From: Kalmusia sp. IMI 367209
Taxonomy: Eukaryota > Ascomycota > Dothideomycetes > Pleosporales > Didymosphaeriaceae
Direction: 5' to 3'
Length of the DNA: 64,000 nucleotides
Assembly (NCBI GenBank): GCA_027946365.1
Contig: JAPEUQ010000009.1
Location: 930,001-994,000, forward strand
A program made the position numbers and the translations under genes. Of the stretch, positions 11,670 to 22,846 are shown piece after piece (the stretch's first letter is position 1; each line of letters begins with the position of its first letter). The notes below the pieces were generated by a model. It did no database searches and was not told where the DNA came from. It worked only from the letters and a program-made list of their open reading frames with translations.

Positions 11670-12712
11670 AACGAAGTAGTAGAAAGTGCGATTTCATAAC
11701 TTGGTTTGATAACTATCTCCACTCCTAGTGCATGTTCCGCTGGCTTTCAAATTAAACGATCGACGAGTTGCAAGTTTTGTGATGGAGGAGGGTACATCCA
11801 ACGCTCGTTCCGGAAGCTGTACAAGGTTGATAAGGTGTATTGATGCCTCACGACTTTGTGCGTCTGGTAGATCGCTGACGGTGGAGACATTTCCCTGCAT
11901 ACGATAGGCAGAGCCGCGGGGATCTGCAGTTCACGTGGATGGGCAACCCCACAGCATCCCCAGGCGGGTCCCTCACTAGCAGCGCAAGTCGTGTTGCACA
12001 AGCAGGTGGCGGCCATGTTAAAAGGGCAACCCCGCATCACGCCGCCCACTTATGACGGAACGCATGCAGCTCCGAGGTCGGGTGGTGGCGCCATGCCGAC
12101 GCCGTGCAGCACCACCGGCTGGTTAAGGTCGCGAGACATCGAACCCGCGATGGGTCGACACGGTGGATTGGAACATGGTGAATATCGTCTCGGAAGAGCC
12201 TGACTCGGGCGGTGCCCCGTCTAAGATTTTGGTGCCCCAGCAACGGTGCAGGCGCGTGTGATAGGTCAATGGCGCCCGTTTTGCGGCGTCCAGAGCGCTG
12301 TGACGTAGATTTGCAGGGATGCGAGCTCTTCGGCTCGACATCAATGCGGGCTAGCTTGCCAGCCTCCATCATCTCCTCCGCGCGCTTGGGCTCAACCAAA
12401 CGGCACAGCGTGCGACTTTTCCTCCACCCTCTCTCCCTCCCGCTCCCTCCCGCATATCACGGCCTCTCGTTGTGCCCCTTCATCTTCAGCCGGAATTCCT
12501 CGCGGCTGCACCCATTTCCCTGCATCTGTTGACGCTATCGGATCCCGACCCAGGACCAACTCGCCTAGTGCATCCACGCGCAGTAGCTCGATAGCTTCGA
12601 GCTCGAGCTTCCCGCTCTTCAGCTTCTCCCACTTCATTTCGAGTGAGACTTCTCCTTCGTTGAACTCTTTCGCGGCCCATCACTCGCTGGGGAGCCTCCC
12701 GACACCGGCACA
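11670..12712. other. intergenic, promoter region of glycogen synthase
   Basis: About 1 kb with only shadow frames. C/T-rich tracts (about 12420-12490) lie upstream of the glycogen synthase start, a common feature of strongly expressed fungal promoters. Confidence 0.45.
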
Positions 12713-15056
12713 ATGACAGAGGCGCGCGACGTCCAGAATCACCTGCTCTTCGAGGTCGCGACCGAGGTTGCAAATCGAGGTAATTAGTCAATTGAACTCT
12801 GCGAAGCTTTGCATTGACGTCTGTAGTCGGTGGTATCTATTCAGTCCTGAAGTCCAAAGCTCAGGTGACAACGGCCGAATATGGCTCCGCATACACATTG
12901 TTGGGCCCGCTCAATAGGAATTCGGTACGTACCCCATGGATGGCAGATCTACATTATGCTGACAGGTGCAACAGGCCGCAGTTGAGGTCGAAGAATTGGA
13001 GCCCAAGGATCCGGCCATGGTGGCCACCATCAAGTCCATGAATGAACGGGGCATCAAGACTCTGTATGGCCGATGGCTGATTGACGGCGCCCCCCGCGTG
13101 CTACTGTTTGATACGAGCACTGGCTATGGATACCTGGACGAGTGGAAGGGCGATCTGTGGTCTTCAGCTGGTATTCCCTCTCCACCTGGCGACTCTGAGA
13201 CCAACGAGGCCATTGTGTTCGGCTACTTGATCGCATGGTTTTTGGGCGAGGTATGCCGGAGTCGCTCGCTTTCATCTGATCTTGCTGATCAATATAGTAC
13301 GTTTTCCATGAGAAGAAGCGCGCCGTCATTGTACAATTCCACGAATGGCTCGCCGGTGTCGCCCTTCCGCTATGCAAGAAGCGACGCATAGACGTGACGA
13401 CCATCTTCACCACGCACGCCACACTGCTCGGTCGCTATCTCTGCGCCGGCTCCGTCGACTTCTACAACAACCTGCAGTTCTTCGATGTGGATGCTGAAGC
13501 TGGAAAGCGTGGTATCTACCACCGCTATTGCATAGAACGCGCAGCTACACATTCCGCCGATGTATTCACCACCGTCTCGCACATCACCGCGTACGAGAGC
13601 GAACACCTTTTGAAGCGAAAGCCCGATGGCGTTTTACCCAATGGTCTCAACGTGAAGAAGTTCTCTGCCACGCACGAGTTCCAGAATTTGCACCAGCAGG
13701 CCAAGGAAAAGATCAATGATTTTGTCCGAGGTCACTTTTATGGGCACAACGATTTTGATCCCGAAAACACCCTGTACTTCTTTACCGCCGGGCGTTACGA
13801 GTATAGGAATAAGGGTGTGGATATGTTCATCGAGTCATTGGCACGATTGAACCACAGGATGAAGAGCAGTGGGTCGAATATGACTGTAGTAGCTTTCATC
13901 ATTCTCCCCGCGCAGACACAGTCCCTGACCGTCGAGGCTCTCAAGGGACAAGCAGTCATCAAGTCGTTACATGATACCATCAAGACAATTGAACAGAACG
14001 TGGGCAAGAAACTGTTCGAACGCTCTCTCACATGGTCAGATGGTCAGGATATGCCTGATGACAAAGATCTGCTGTCCGCTTCGGACAAGATCATGCTCCG
14101 CCGCCGGCTGTTTGCGATGAAGAGGAATAATCTGCCACCAATTGTGACGCACAACATGGTGAATGATTCTGAGGATCCAGTGTTGAACCAGCTCCGTCGT
14201 TGTCAGCTGTTCAATCACCCCTCGGATCGCGTCAAGGTTGTTTTCCACCCCGAGTTCTTGAATTCGGCGAACCCGGTTCTTCCTCTAGATTACGATGATT
14301 TCGTCCGAGGTACCCACCTAGGCGTTTTCTCGTCCTACTATGAGCCGTGGGGCTATACTCCCGCCGAGTGTACCGTAATGGGTGTGCCCAGCATCACCAC
14401 GAACTTGTCCGGGTTTGGTTGCTATATGGAAGAGTTGATTGAGAACGCTGCCGACTATGGTATCTATATTGTGGACCGTCGGATGAAGGGCGTGGATGAT
14501 TCGGTCAACCAGCTCGTCGATTATATGCTCGAATTCACCAAGAAGAGCAAGCGACAACGCATCAACCAGCGGAACCGAACCGAGCGTCTCAGCGACCTAC
14601 TGGACTGGAAGCGAATGGGCATGGAGTATGTCAAAGCACGCCAACTTGCTCTTCGCCGAGCATACCCCGCGGCATATGAGGAGGACGAAGAACCCGACTT
14701 CTTCGGCTCGCATGAGGTCAAGATCTCTCGACCGCTCTCTGAGCCCGGCTCGCCTCGAGACAGGTCCGGCATGATGACCCCTGGTGATTTTGCATCGCTC
14801 CAAGAAGGGCGCGAGGGGCTGAGCACCGAGGACTACATAGCATGGAAGCTCCCGTAAGTCCCGCGAGCAATTGACAGTGATATAAGCTGACCCAGTACAC
14901 AGGGAAGAAGAAGATCCCGATGACTACCCGTTCCCTCTTACTCTCAAGACAAAGAGGCCCACAGGCTCAGGCGCCGTCTCCCCGGCACTTAACGGCACTG
15001 ATGGCACCTCAGAGACTACGGGCATACCAGGACCGAAGACTACGACAACGACGTAG
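12713..15056 (+). CDS. gsy1: glycogen [starch] synthase
   Basis: Five exons (12713..12779, 12827..12924, 12966..13250, 13298..14853, 14903..15056) splice in frame to 719 aa, the usual length for fungal glycogen synthase (about 700-710). It transfers glucose from UDP-glucose to growing alpha-1,4-glucan chains in the cytosol (GT3 family). Diagnostic segments are [12 protein letters not shown] near the N-terminus (UDP-glucose loop), [27 protein letters not shown], and [21 protein letters not shown] near residue 510, which holds the catalytic glutamate region. The C-terminal tail is Ser/Thr-rich ([14 protein letters not shown]), matching the phosphorylated regulatory tail of the family. No frame break is seen. 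Confidence 0.96.
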
Positions 15057-15909
15057 CGAGCCCATAGCAAAGAGTGAACAATAGAGAAGCATAGCATGGC
15101 TTGGTAGAAGGATAAATTGTATGTGTGGATTATGGTTATTTCGTTTTGTATCATTGTATGTGTGTTTTGGTTGCATAGGAAGACCCTGCATGGCGGCGAT
15201 GCTCTTCAGCTGTGAATACTTTTGGGTGCGCGGAAGAGGACGAAGGTTTCTTCTCTTCTCTAGAGCTTGACTACTTCAATACCTGAATGCGATGCAATGC
15301 AAGCATTTTACTGCCCGACGTTCCGAAGACGCACCGTGACCAGCGCGGTCGCCAAGCGCGTGCGCGCTTATAATCGGGAGTGGGGCTCGTCACGACTTCC
15401 CGAATGTCATGCACGTGTTCATATGTCGTGTTTCATGAAAGGGAGCGCTATTGTATCTTTGAGCTGTTAACGGCCGGGGAATGACGCCGCCTAATTGTTG
15501 CCCGTGACGGTGGCGTTTGGTGTCTCGAGCTCTGCGCGCAGACCTCGGCCAATCTGGGCGTCATCAGTGCTAAACTATGACTTTGGTTTGACTACCCCTT
15601 CACGCGCCAACACCCTAACTTTCTTGTCTCCCGACTGCGCCATACCCGCTAATTGCCCTGACCGTCGCACCTGAGCTCCCCCGTTCCCTCCGCCCCCGCC
15701 GACCGTCGACAATGACCATTTCGAATTATCACTCCACGCGCATCGACTCCGGGTCGGTCCGTTTATGATACCGCGTCCCTGCGATTCCGAGCCCCGGCAA
15801 ACGAGCAACGCCTGCGGCCTGAAAGGTCCACTTGAGGCTCTCAAGTAGAATTTCGTGTGACGACTCCCTACATTCTCAATCGTCGAGACAGCAAGGACCG
15901 AAGCGCACA
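15057..15909. other. intergenic, promoter of Trk gene
   Basis: Spacer of about 850 bp. No coding frame or repeat of note. The last 300 bp before 15910 are C-rich and presumably promoter. Confidence 0.45.
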
Positions 15910-18717
15910 ATGTTTGGCCCGTGGCTCGTCGCCTTCTCATGGCTGAAGCAGCGCATGCCAAAGAGATGGTCGGCCTTCAAGCCGCGCCTGAACTTCATTA
16001 CGCTCCATTGTGCGTATTCGAATGGCTGCTGCATGGCGAATGCTAATAAGGAACAGACATGTATATTATTATTATGGCACTTATCGGTTCCGTCGTTCTC
16101 TACCCCGTAAAAAACATGGCTTACATCGACGCATTGTTCTTTGCGAGCGGTGGTGCGACCCAAAGTGGACTGAATACGTATGTGGGACCGCGGCAACACT
16201 TGGGCAGAGCTGACGAGGAACAGCATTGATATCAACAAGCTAGAATTATACCAGCAGGTAGGGTGTATGTGTGCTGGCTACAAGGAATATATACTGACGG
16301 GCGATATCAGGTCGTACTCATGCTCCTAGCTTCCGTGTGCAACCCTATCTTTATAAATACTTTCGTCGTCTTCATCCGTCTCTACTGGTTTGAAAGACGA
16401 TTTCAGAATGTCGTGCTCGAAGCGCGTAGCATGCGACGAACACGCACGAAATCGGTCACGAAAGGCGAAATGAACCATGATCCAAGCCGCGATATCGGGA
16501 GGGAAGAGAACGGCGTAGGTGACAGAGAGATTGTTGTCCTAAGAACCGCCAATGGGCACGTCAAGGGCACGAGGATCGATGATGAGGATGCCTTTCGCGA
16601 AGGAGATCTTGCAGTAGAGGGAATAGACGGCGACAGCGGCAAGGCCTCATCGAGCTCAAAGGACGAGAATGGCGATGCAGCGGAAGACGTCTCACCGAGA
16701 GCCGAGCGGTCCGAAGTGCCTCTTCATCGAAACATCACGTTTGCGGACGAGGTCGCGTCTCCGGATGAGCGTCTTCCGCAAAAGAACAAGGAACAGAGCA
16801 TTGCGTTTGTGGAAAACCAACGTAACCCAAGGGAGCAAACCACGTTTCGCATTCCCGGGCCCCGAGACTATGATCGTGGCCTAGTTCCAGAGCGGATCGA
16901 AGAATCGGCAGACTTGAACAGGCCGGTCACGAATACTTCGAATGATGGAGATGCCTTACATAAAAAACGCTCGCGGTCAACCTCCGTACCACCAGCTGAA
17001 CTTAATAGCGACGATCATCCTTTCAAGACACATATCACTATTGATGTCCCGGATATGCGACGCCGCCCGAATGCAGGAGCTTCGGTATACAACTTTAACC
17101 GCACGAGGCGACGCTCTGATGCCTCTGAGATCGAGGTTCCTCCATCTGGCATGTCAGCTCCAAGTAGGTCGAGATCAAGGACCTTTGGCAGCTTTCTCTC
17201 TCTCGGGAACGAGAAGAACAAGATCCCATGCCGTATCTGAGTTGGACTCCGACCGTAGGCAGGAACTCTGCCTTTGTTGATCTGACAGAGGAGCAGAGGG
17301 AGGAACTTGGCGGTATCGAATACCGTGCTCTCAAACTGCTGGCTATTGTTCTGGTGTGCTACTTCGTGGGGTTCCACCTGCTGGGTATGATTTGCCTACT
17401 TCCCTGGGTAGTGAACGATCAAAACTATTCTGGCCGCTTGAATGCAGTGGGCGTTAGCCCTGTTTGGTGGTATGTCTCACAGTGTATCTGTCCTAGATCA
17501 CGTAACTAACGTCGACAGGGGCTTCTTCACACCAGCTTCCATGTTCAACGATCTAGGATTTACTCTCACTCCCGACTCCATGATTCTCTTTCAACTAGCC
17601 GTTTTCCCACTTCTACTCGGTACTTTTCTTATTATCATCGGGAACACGGGCTTTCCTTGCATGCTTCGCTTCGTCATATGGCTCTGCTCGAAATGCGTGC
17701 CATATCGCAGCGGCGTTTGGGAGGAGTTGAAGTTCCTCCTCGATCACCCCCGTCGCTGCTTTACATTGTTATTCCCCAGCGGCGCTAATTGGTGGCTCTT
17801 CTGGGTCCTCATTCTTCTCAACGGCATTGATCTCATATTTTTCATTATTTTAGATGTGGGTGATCTACCGTCTTTGCCTTCATCACAGGTACTAATATGT
17901 GTTTAGCTCAACGCCAAAGCTGTCGATGCTCTGCCAGGCGGCTTCCGCTTCCTAGACGGTCTCTTTCAAGCTGCTTCTACTCCGAACTGCGGGGTTTGCG
18001 GTCGTCAATCTGGCCGATCTCCATCCCGCCATCCAAGTCTCGTACCTTATCATGATGTATATCTCCGTCTTCCCCATCGCCATCTCCATGCGCAAGACCA
18101 ACGTCTATGAGGAGAAGTCCCTCGGCATCTGGTCCAACGAGGAAGACGAGGGCGCTGAGAACAGCTATCTCGGCACCCACGTACGCCGCCAACTGTCCTT
18201 CGACTTATGGTACGTGTTCCTCGGCTTCTTCGTCATCGCAATCGTCGAAGGCCACCGCCTCGAAAACACAAACGAATACGCCTTCACGCTCTTCTCGGTC
18301 CTCTTCGAGATCGTCTCCGCCTACGGCACCGTCGGCCTCAGTCTGGGCTACCCCGACACGAACACATCCTTCTCGGGACAGTTCAAGCCGCTGTCCAAAC
18401 TCGTCATCATCGCCATGCAGATCCGTGGCCGCCATCGTGGGCTTCCATACGCGCTCGACCGCGCCATCCTCCTCCCGTCCGAGTCGCTGCATAAGAAGGA
18501 AGACGAGGACGCAACGAAGCGCGCCCGCCGCGGCAGCAACGCCGGCGATCTTGCGGGCGAGGGCGGCCTTATGCGCACGGGCACGGGCCTGTCGAGGAGG
18601 AGCACGGCGAGCCAGGACGGCGGGTTCAGGGGCAGGATCCGCGCCGCGGATGTGGGCAGGTTCTTTGCGGGCGCACTGAATGCGGGGCCGAGTATTCCTA
18701 GGGAGAAGAGGGCGTGA
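15910..18717 (+). CDS. trk1: Trk-type potassium transporter, two frame breaks
   Basis: Six exons: 15910..16009, 16057..16177, 16224..16257, 16311..17469, 17519..17855, 17907..18717. Net length is about 853 aa, normal for fungal Trk1 high-affinity K+ uptake proteins of the plasma membrane. The N-terminus has ALIGSVVLYPVKNMAYIDALFFASGGATQSGLNT (first pore loop region). A long hydrophilic loop rich in charged residues follows exon 4's start. Then come ASMFNDLGFTLTPDSM, FQAAS/RTAGFAVVNLADLHPA and SAYGTVGLSLGYPDTNTSFSG (later pore loops), ending IRGRHRGLPYALDRAILLP. One base appears missing at about 17218-17223 (NK then DPMPYLSWTPTVGRNS in the next frame). One C appears extra at about 17981-17983 (FQAAST then RTAGF). 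The two compensate in length but not in frame, so as written the gene is broken. Confidence 0.85.
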
Positions 18718-19271
18718 ACGATGGTCATGCCGGTCTTCTTTTGTTTCTCCTTTTGTCTAGTTCCTCTTTGTGGATATTCAGCGAGTTGGTGTTTTGGTGT
18801 TGGCTGGTTAGCGATGGCTTGGGTATCGGGGGTGCCGGCTTATAGGTATATATAGACTATTCTTCGGTACATAGATCGGTTTTTAAGGACGTGCTGGGGA
18901 AGAGCGAAACCCAGCGTCTTAATATGGAATGCCACAGGCTTATATTACTACGATCCGATCCTCGTTAGTATATTGTATGGTGAACGAAGTAGCAACGATG
19001 TAGGGAGAAAGAGTCCGAAACTTGTGCTGGGTGGGATGTAGCTTGTGTCAAGACCGGTGAGCGGACTGCATTGCACAATCATCTAGTAACTGTGTGTCAG
19101 ATCGCTCCATCGATCCAACACCTGCACAGGCAAGATAGACACACACACACCACTGTAGCAAGCATACCAGCACCACAAACCGAACACCACGAGAGGCGTT
19201 TTAACCGCATATATCTTCCATTGCAGAGCTACACATCTCGTATATACATGTATTCTAATCACTCTCCCTCC
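18718..19271. other. convergent intergenic region
   Basis: 3' flanks of the Trk gene and of the lectin-like gene. Nothing supported. Confidence 0.5.
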
Positions 19272-19952
19272 TCACGGCGTCGCAGTGACGTTCTTCTGCG
19301 GCCAATTAATGCCCTTGTCCTTTGCACCCGAGTTGTTGAGGCCGGCGCACGCGTACAGGCCGACGGGATTGTTCGCCGTCGCGCGCATGTACTGCAGGTC
19401 GAGGCACTCTGCGGGGCTGGAGCCGGTGACGCCGATGCGGCCATCGGCCATGACGGTCCAGTTCTGGCCTGGGGCTGTGTCGGAGCAAGTGTTTACGTAG
19501 ACGTTGGCCATGTCTTTCCAGGCGGCTGTTGTGGACGGATTAGTGAACTGGGGATATTCGGTGGAGAAGGGGGGAAGACGAACTCTTTGGCCCAGCGTCG
19601 AGGCAGAGCGTTGGGGGGTCTGTGTTTGCGAGGTAGATCTTGGAGGTGTTCGATGTGAGAAGCCAGTGCTGGTCTGGTTTGTTGTTGACGGTGTTGCTGT
19701 GGAGAGGTTGGTGTTAGCGAAATCGATAGCATGCATGAGGAGGTAGAAGTATGCGTGGGGGAAGTGGACATGGATGGTAAGAGAAACAACGTACACGACA
19801 ATGGTGCTTCCCGTCGTCGTAGCCTTTGCCTGCACCACAAATTTGGTGTCGACCATTGATTGGAGGTAGACTTTGTTGTAGCCGGCGGGCACGACGGTCT
19901 GGGCGAGGCCCGTGGCGGACAGCGCGAGCGCGACGACAGAGGTAGCTAGCAT
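19272..19952 (-). CDS. small secreted ricin-B-lectin-like (beta-trefoil) protein
   Basis: Three exons on the minus strand (19952..19795, 19696..19584, 19525..19272) give 174 aa. The start MLATSVVALALSATGLA is a clear signal peptide. The mature part shows beta-trefoil lectin-like repeats: KVYLQSMVDTKFVVQAKA, the NNKPDQHWLL segment (QxW-type), LCLDAG, then GQNWTVMADGRIG, ECLDLQYMRATANNPVGLY and a final CAG motif. Such small fungal secreted proteins bind carbohydrate; no enzymatic domain is attached. Both introns have canonical ends, the first with a GCTAAC branch site. Assignment to the lectin fold is from motif pattern only. Confidence 0.7.
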   Translation of the reverse strand: MLATSVVALALSATGLAQTVVPAGYNKVYLQSMVDTKFVVQAKATTTGSTIVVYVVSLTIHVHFPHAYFYLLMHAIDFANTNLSTATPSTTNQTSTGFSHRTPPRSTSQTQTPQRSASTLGQRVRLPPFSTEYPQFTNPSTTAAWKDMANVYVNTCSDTAPGQNWTVMADGRIGVTGSSPAECLDLQYMRATANNPVGLYACAGLNNSGAKDKGINWPQKNVTATP

Positions 19953-20774
19953 GGCTGTTTGTACTCTTGCGGATGAGGGCTGAATGGTCGTGGGTTAGGA
20001 TCAGTCGCGATACTTGGCATGCGCGGGCGGGCAGTGTATTTATGTCGACGTATCACCCCCAGAAGCCCAGACTCTTGGACGCTATTATTTGAGTTTGCTT
20101 GTGGAAGTAATTAGCAATGACGCTGCATAGATGATGGACGGCCCCTCGAAGCATGGTGGTCCTATCCACTCAGGACTGAAGCCGACGCTTGATTCGCTAG
20201 TAATTTATTAGATTGACAAAGAGACTTGTGATATTCGGTAGATCGCTGGAGAACCGGGCGCCACTGGAGCAGAGACAGTATTTTTGGCCATGTTCTGTTT
20301 TCCAGTTATTGGGAGTTAAGTGGGTTAATCTGTGTGCCCCGGTTAGAAGGATAAAATCACGACCTTTCAGAGCGAGTAACATTTGCGAGGGTGCGCGCAC
20401 GTACATTCCCCGCATCAATATCGTGGAGATATGGGGCTGGATATGCGGCAGTTGACTGTGGTAGCTTGTTGGCGAAGATTGGTTGTTCATGTCCAGAATT
20501 GGTTGCCATTCGGCTGCCTCAATCTGCTGTCCTGGTTCTTTCCACAAGAAACCAGGTTGCGTGAATTGTGATGGTCTTAGAAACAGTCGTAGAATAAGAG
20601 AGGTGATATTGTCGATTTGAATCAATTGAGAGGAGTACGCCTGTCCATGTCCCAAAACACCAGAGTTGATATCCCTTTGCCATCCATACCCCACCATAGA
20701 TACAGTCGATTTCAAAACCGATCTAGTATACATCAACATGCACTAGTATGAAATTCGTAAATGTTTATCATGCC
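19953..20774. other. intergenic, no gene supported
   Basis: A 180-codon minus-strand open frame (20197..20739) has no recognisable motif or protein-like composition and lies next to the 3' end of the following gene. I do not call it a gene. Confidence 0.45.
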
Positions 20775-22289
20775 TTAGCTTGACCAGAACCAGCCAGCCT
20801 TTTTGTCCTTACCATTTTGAGACTGCTCTTGTGCTGCGTGCTGAGCTTCCTGAATAGTCTTCCACGGATCCTGTTGTTGCGCTTCAGTTTCCTGACCCCG
20901 TTGTGTATGAACAGTCTCAGAGCTTTCTTCTCGCCCATCAACGAAGCGCTTCTTCAATACCACCTTGGTGGTCACAGTGCCATCGGGACCAACGGTGCGC
21001 TCGGTCGTGGTCAGGGTTGATAGTACAGATGGGCGCCCTTCGGCCTGAGAAGGTGCTCCTGGAGCGGGAATAGGACCGAGCAAACGCTCGTAGGCTTCTA
21101 GCTCTGTTTCTGGCATATCGCTCGACCACTGACCCTGCTTGGTTTTCGGAGTTGGAGGTTCGTCATGCTGGTCTTCGTGGTCATGGCTGTATTCGTAGTT
21201 GGGCTCTTCGGCTGTCTCTTCGCCCTCCCAGGGAACATGTTTTGGATATTCATTTGTGGATTGACGGCCCACGAAACTACGGTCCTTGGCATCCCAGAAC
21301 CGGCGCTCCCATTGGTCGTGTGACATATCATTTGACTGTCCTAGTCTTTCTGGAGGCATCAGAGGCAGACCTCTTTCAGTACGAAGAAGATCTTCGAAAG
21401 CATCCCTCCACTGCCCCTCAAGGCGCGTCAGCTCTTCAGTGCCTGCTGTATTCTGACCCATGGTGCTGAAAACGTTCGCAGAAGAGTTCTCACGACGTGA
21501 TAGCTCTTCTAATATTGGCTTCATGAAGTCATCCCACTTCCTTGTCCAATCATCCCATTCATCGTCGGACTGATCTCTCGCAAGTTGCTCTAGATGGTGT
21601 TTCCGCTGTTGCTCGAGTTGGGAAAGCCATTGCGACTGCTGTTCATGTCCTAGTATTGGTCGCATGTCGGATGCATCGCTATTCTCCTCTGTTTGCTTGA
21701 GCGTAGCTGCAGACTCCTCTCTTCGTTGACGCCATCGGCGGCATCGGTCGCTCCTGCTCGGCGCGCCCTCCTCCGCATCGAAAGGCCTGGGGAAACCCCA
21801 GTCCCAAGACCATCCCCACTGCTGGCCCTTCTCGTTTGCAACCTTCTCCACCAACTCGCTGCTGTTGTCTGCGCCGCTGATGTTCCCCCAGCGGCTCTGC
21901 ACCGGTTCACCGTGCCCTCCCTTGCCCTGCTCTACAATCTCTTTCCGAAGCATATCAGCGACGTAATTCAATCGCATTAGATCTTCGCCCTTCTGCAAGG
22001 CCTGGTCAAGGTTGCCTGTGCGGTATAGCTCGCGGCATTCTGCAAGCACTTTGGCAGTCTCTTCTTCGATCTCATGGAGATCCTTGCAAGTTTGTTTGTC
22101 TGCACGGCCAAACAGACATTGCTCGCGGGCGATGTGGACGTTCCTGTAGTTCGCGATCGTGGCGGGCAGTGTGAAGACGGTATTAAGGAGCGACGACACC
22201 TGCGAGTCGGCAAAGCGGCGGAAGGCAATGAAAGGGTTATCTTCGGGGCGGTCCCGGTTGCGGCGGGGGTCGTTATCGTCTGAAGCCAT
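20775..22289 (-). CDS. conserved fungal protein of unknown function
   Basis: Single-exon gene of 504 aa starting at ATG 22289. The N-terminal 110 residues look ordered (SSLLNTVFTLPATIANYR, then a helical CKDLHEIEEETAKVLAECRELY segment with two Cys). The middle is Gln/Glu/Trp-rich and probably helical or disordered. Near residue 430 there is a short ordered element, TERTVGPDGTVTTKVVLKKRF, and the C-terminus ends in KKAGWFWSS. The segment order loosely recalls HAX1-like proteins but I cannot support that. No signal peptide or membrane segment. Function unknown. Confidence 0.75.
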   Translation of the reverse strand: MASDDNDPRRNRDRPEDNPFIAFRRFADSQVSSLLNTVFTLPATIANYRNVHIAREQCLFGRADKQTCKDLHEIEEETAKVLAECRELYRTGNLDQALQKGEDLMRLNYVADMLRKEIVEQGKGGHGEPVQSRWGNISGADNSSELVEKVANEKGQQWGWSWDWGFPRPFDAEEGAPSRSDRCRRWRQRREESAATLKQTEENSDASDMRPILGHEQQSQWLSQLEQQRKHHLEQLARDQSDDEWDDWTRKWDDFMKPILEELSRRENSSANVFSTMGQNTAGTEELTRLEGQWRDAFEDLLRTERGLPLMPPERLGQSNDMSHDQWERRFWDAKDRSFVGRQSTNEYPKHVPWEGEETAEEPNYEYSHDHEDQHDEPPTPKTKQGQWSSDMPETELEAYERLLGPIPAPGAPSQAEGRPSVLSTLTTTERTVGPDGTVTTKVVLKKRFVDGREESSETVHTQRGQETEAQQQDPWKTIQEAQHAAQEQSQNGKDKKAGWFWSS

Positions 22290-22846
22290 GTTGAATATGC
22301 TGTGGGTGATGAACGGAGGTGAAGAGTAAGATTGAGTGAGTGACGAGAGGCGGGGCGGGAGCTATGGCCAGTGAACTGTAGCCTGCCCGCGACGCGCCAG
22401 CCCATCGGCGTCGGTGTTTCAGAGGGCACCGCCTCCGATATCCTGCCAGCGCTCGTAGCCAACCGTGACCTCCATCTCGCATTCACTCAACACGTCTTCA
22501 CTAGCGTGTTCGCACGAATGGTTAGGCGAGTGATGAACTGTGCTAGCACTTTTTGATCTGGTCAGGCTGCTCCTTTCCTAGAACCATGAATGTCAAGACT
22601 CATCTTGATCCGGCCCTCGCCAGCAAGTGTAGCACCTCTAAGAACTCACTCTAGCTACACCGCGACTGAATTGCGATGCCACTGACGGCAATTATTCTGT
22701 ATCAACTTCGTGGTATCGTTTAATGGCACTGCCACCACACCAAGCGAGCTCAAGCTCTCGTTGCACAGCCGCACTCGCCATAGGTATCTAAGACCTCACG
22801 GCTCGATCTTCTTCCTTAGCAATAACATTCTATTGTACATTGTGAA
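22290..22846. other. divergent intergenic region
   Basis: Spacer between the unknown protein (minus) and the HET gene (plus). No feature supported. Confidence 0.45.

Noticed and set aside
12120..12165. possible B-box (GGGTTCGATGTC on the minus strand)
   Set aside because: No A-box or closing stems at tRNA spacing, so it is chance.
20197..20739. 180-codon minus-strand open frame
   Set aside because: No signal, motif or conserved-looking segment; composition resembles noncoding DNA.
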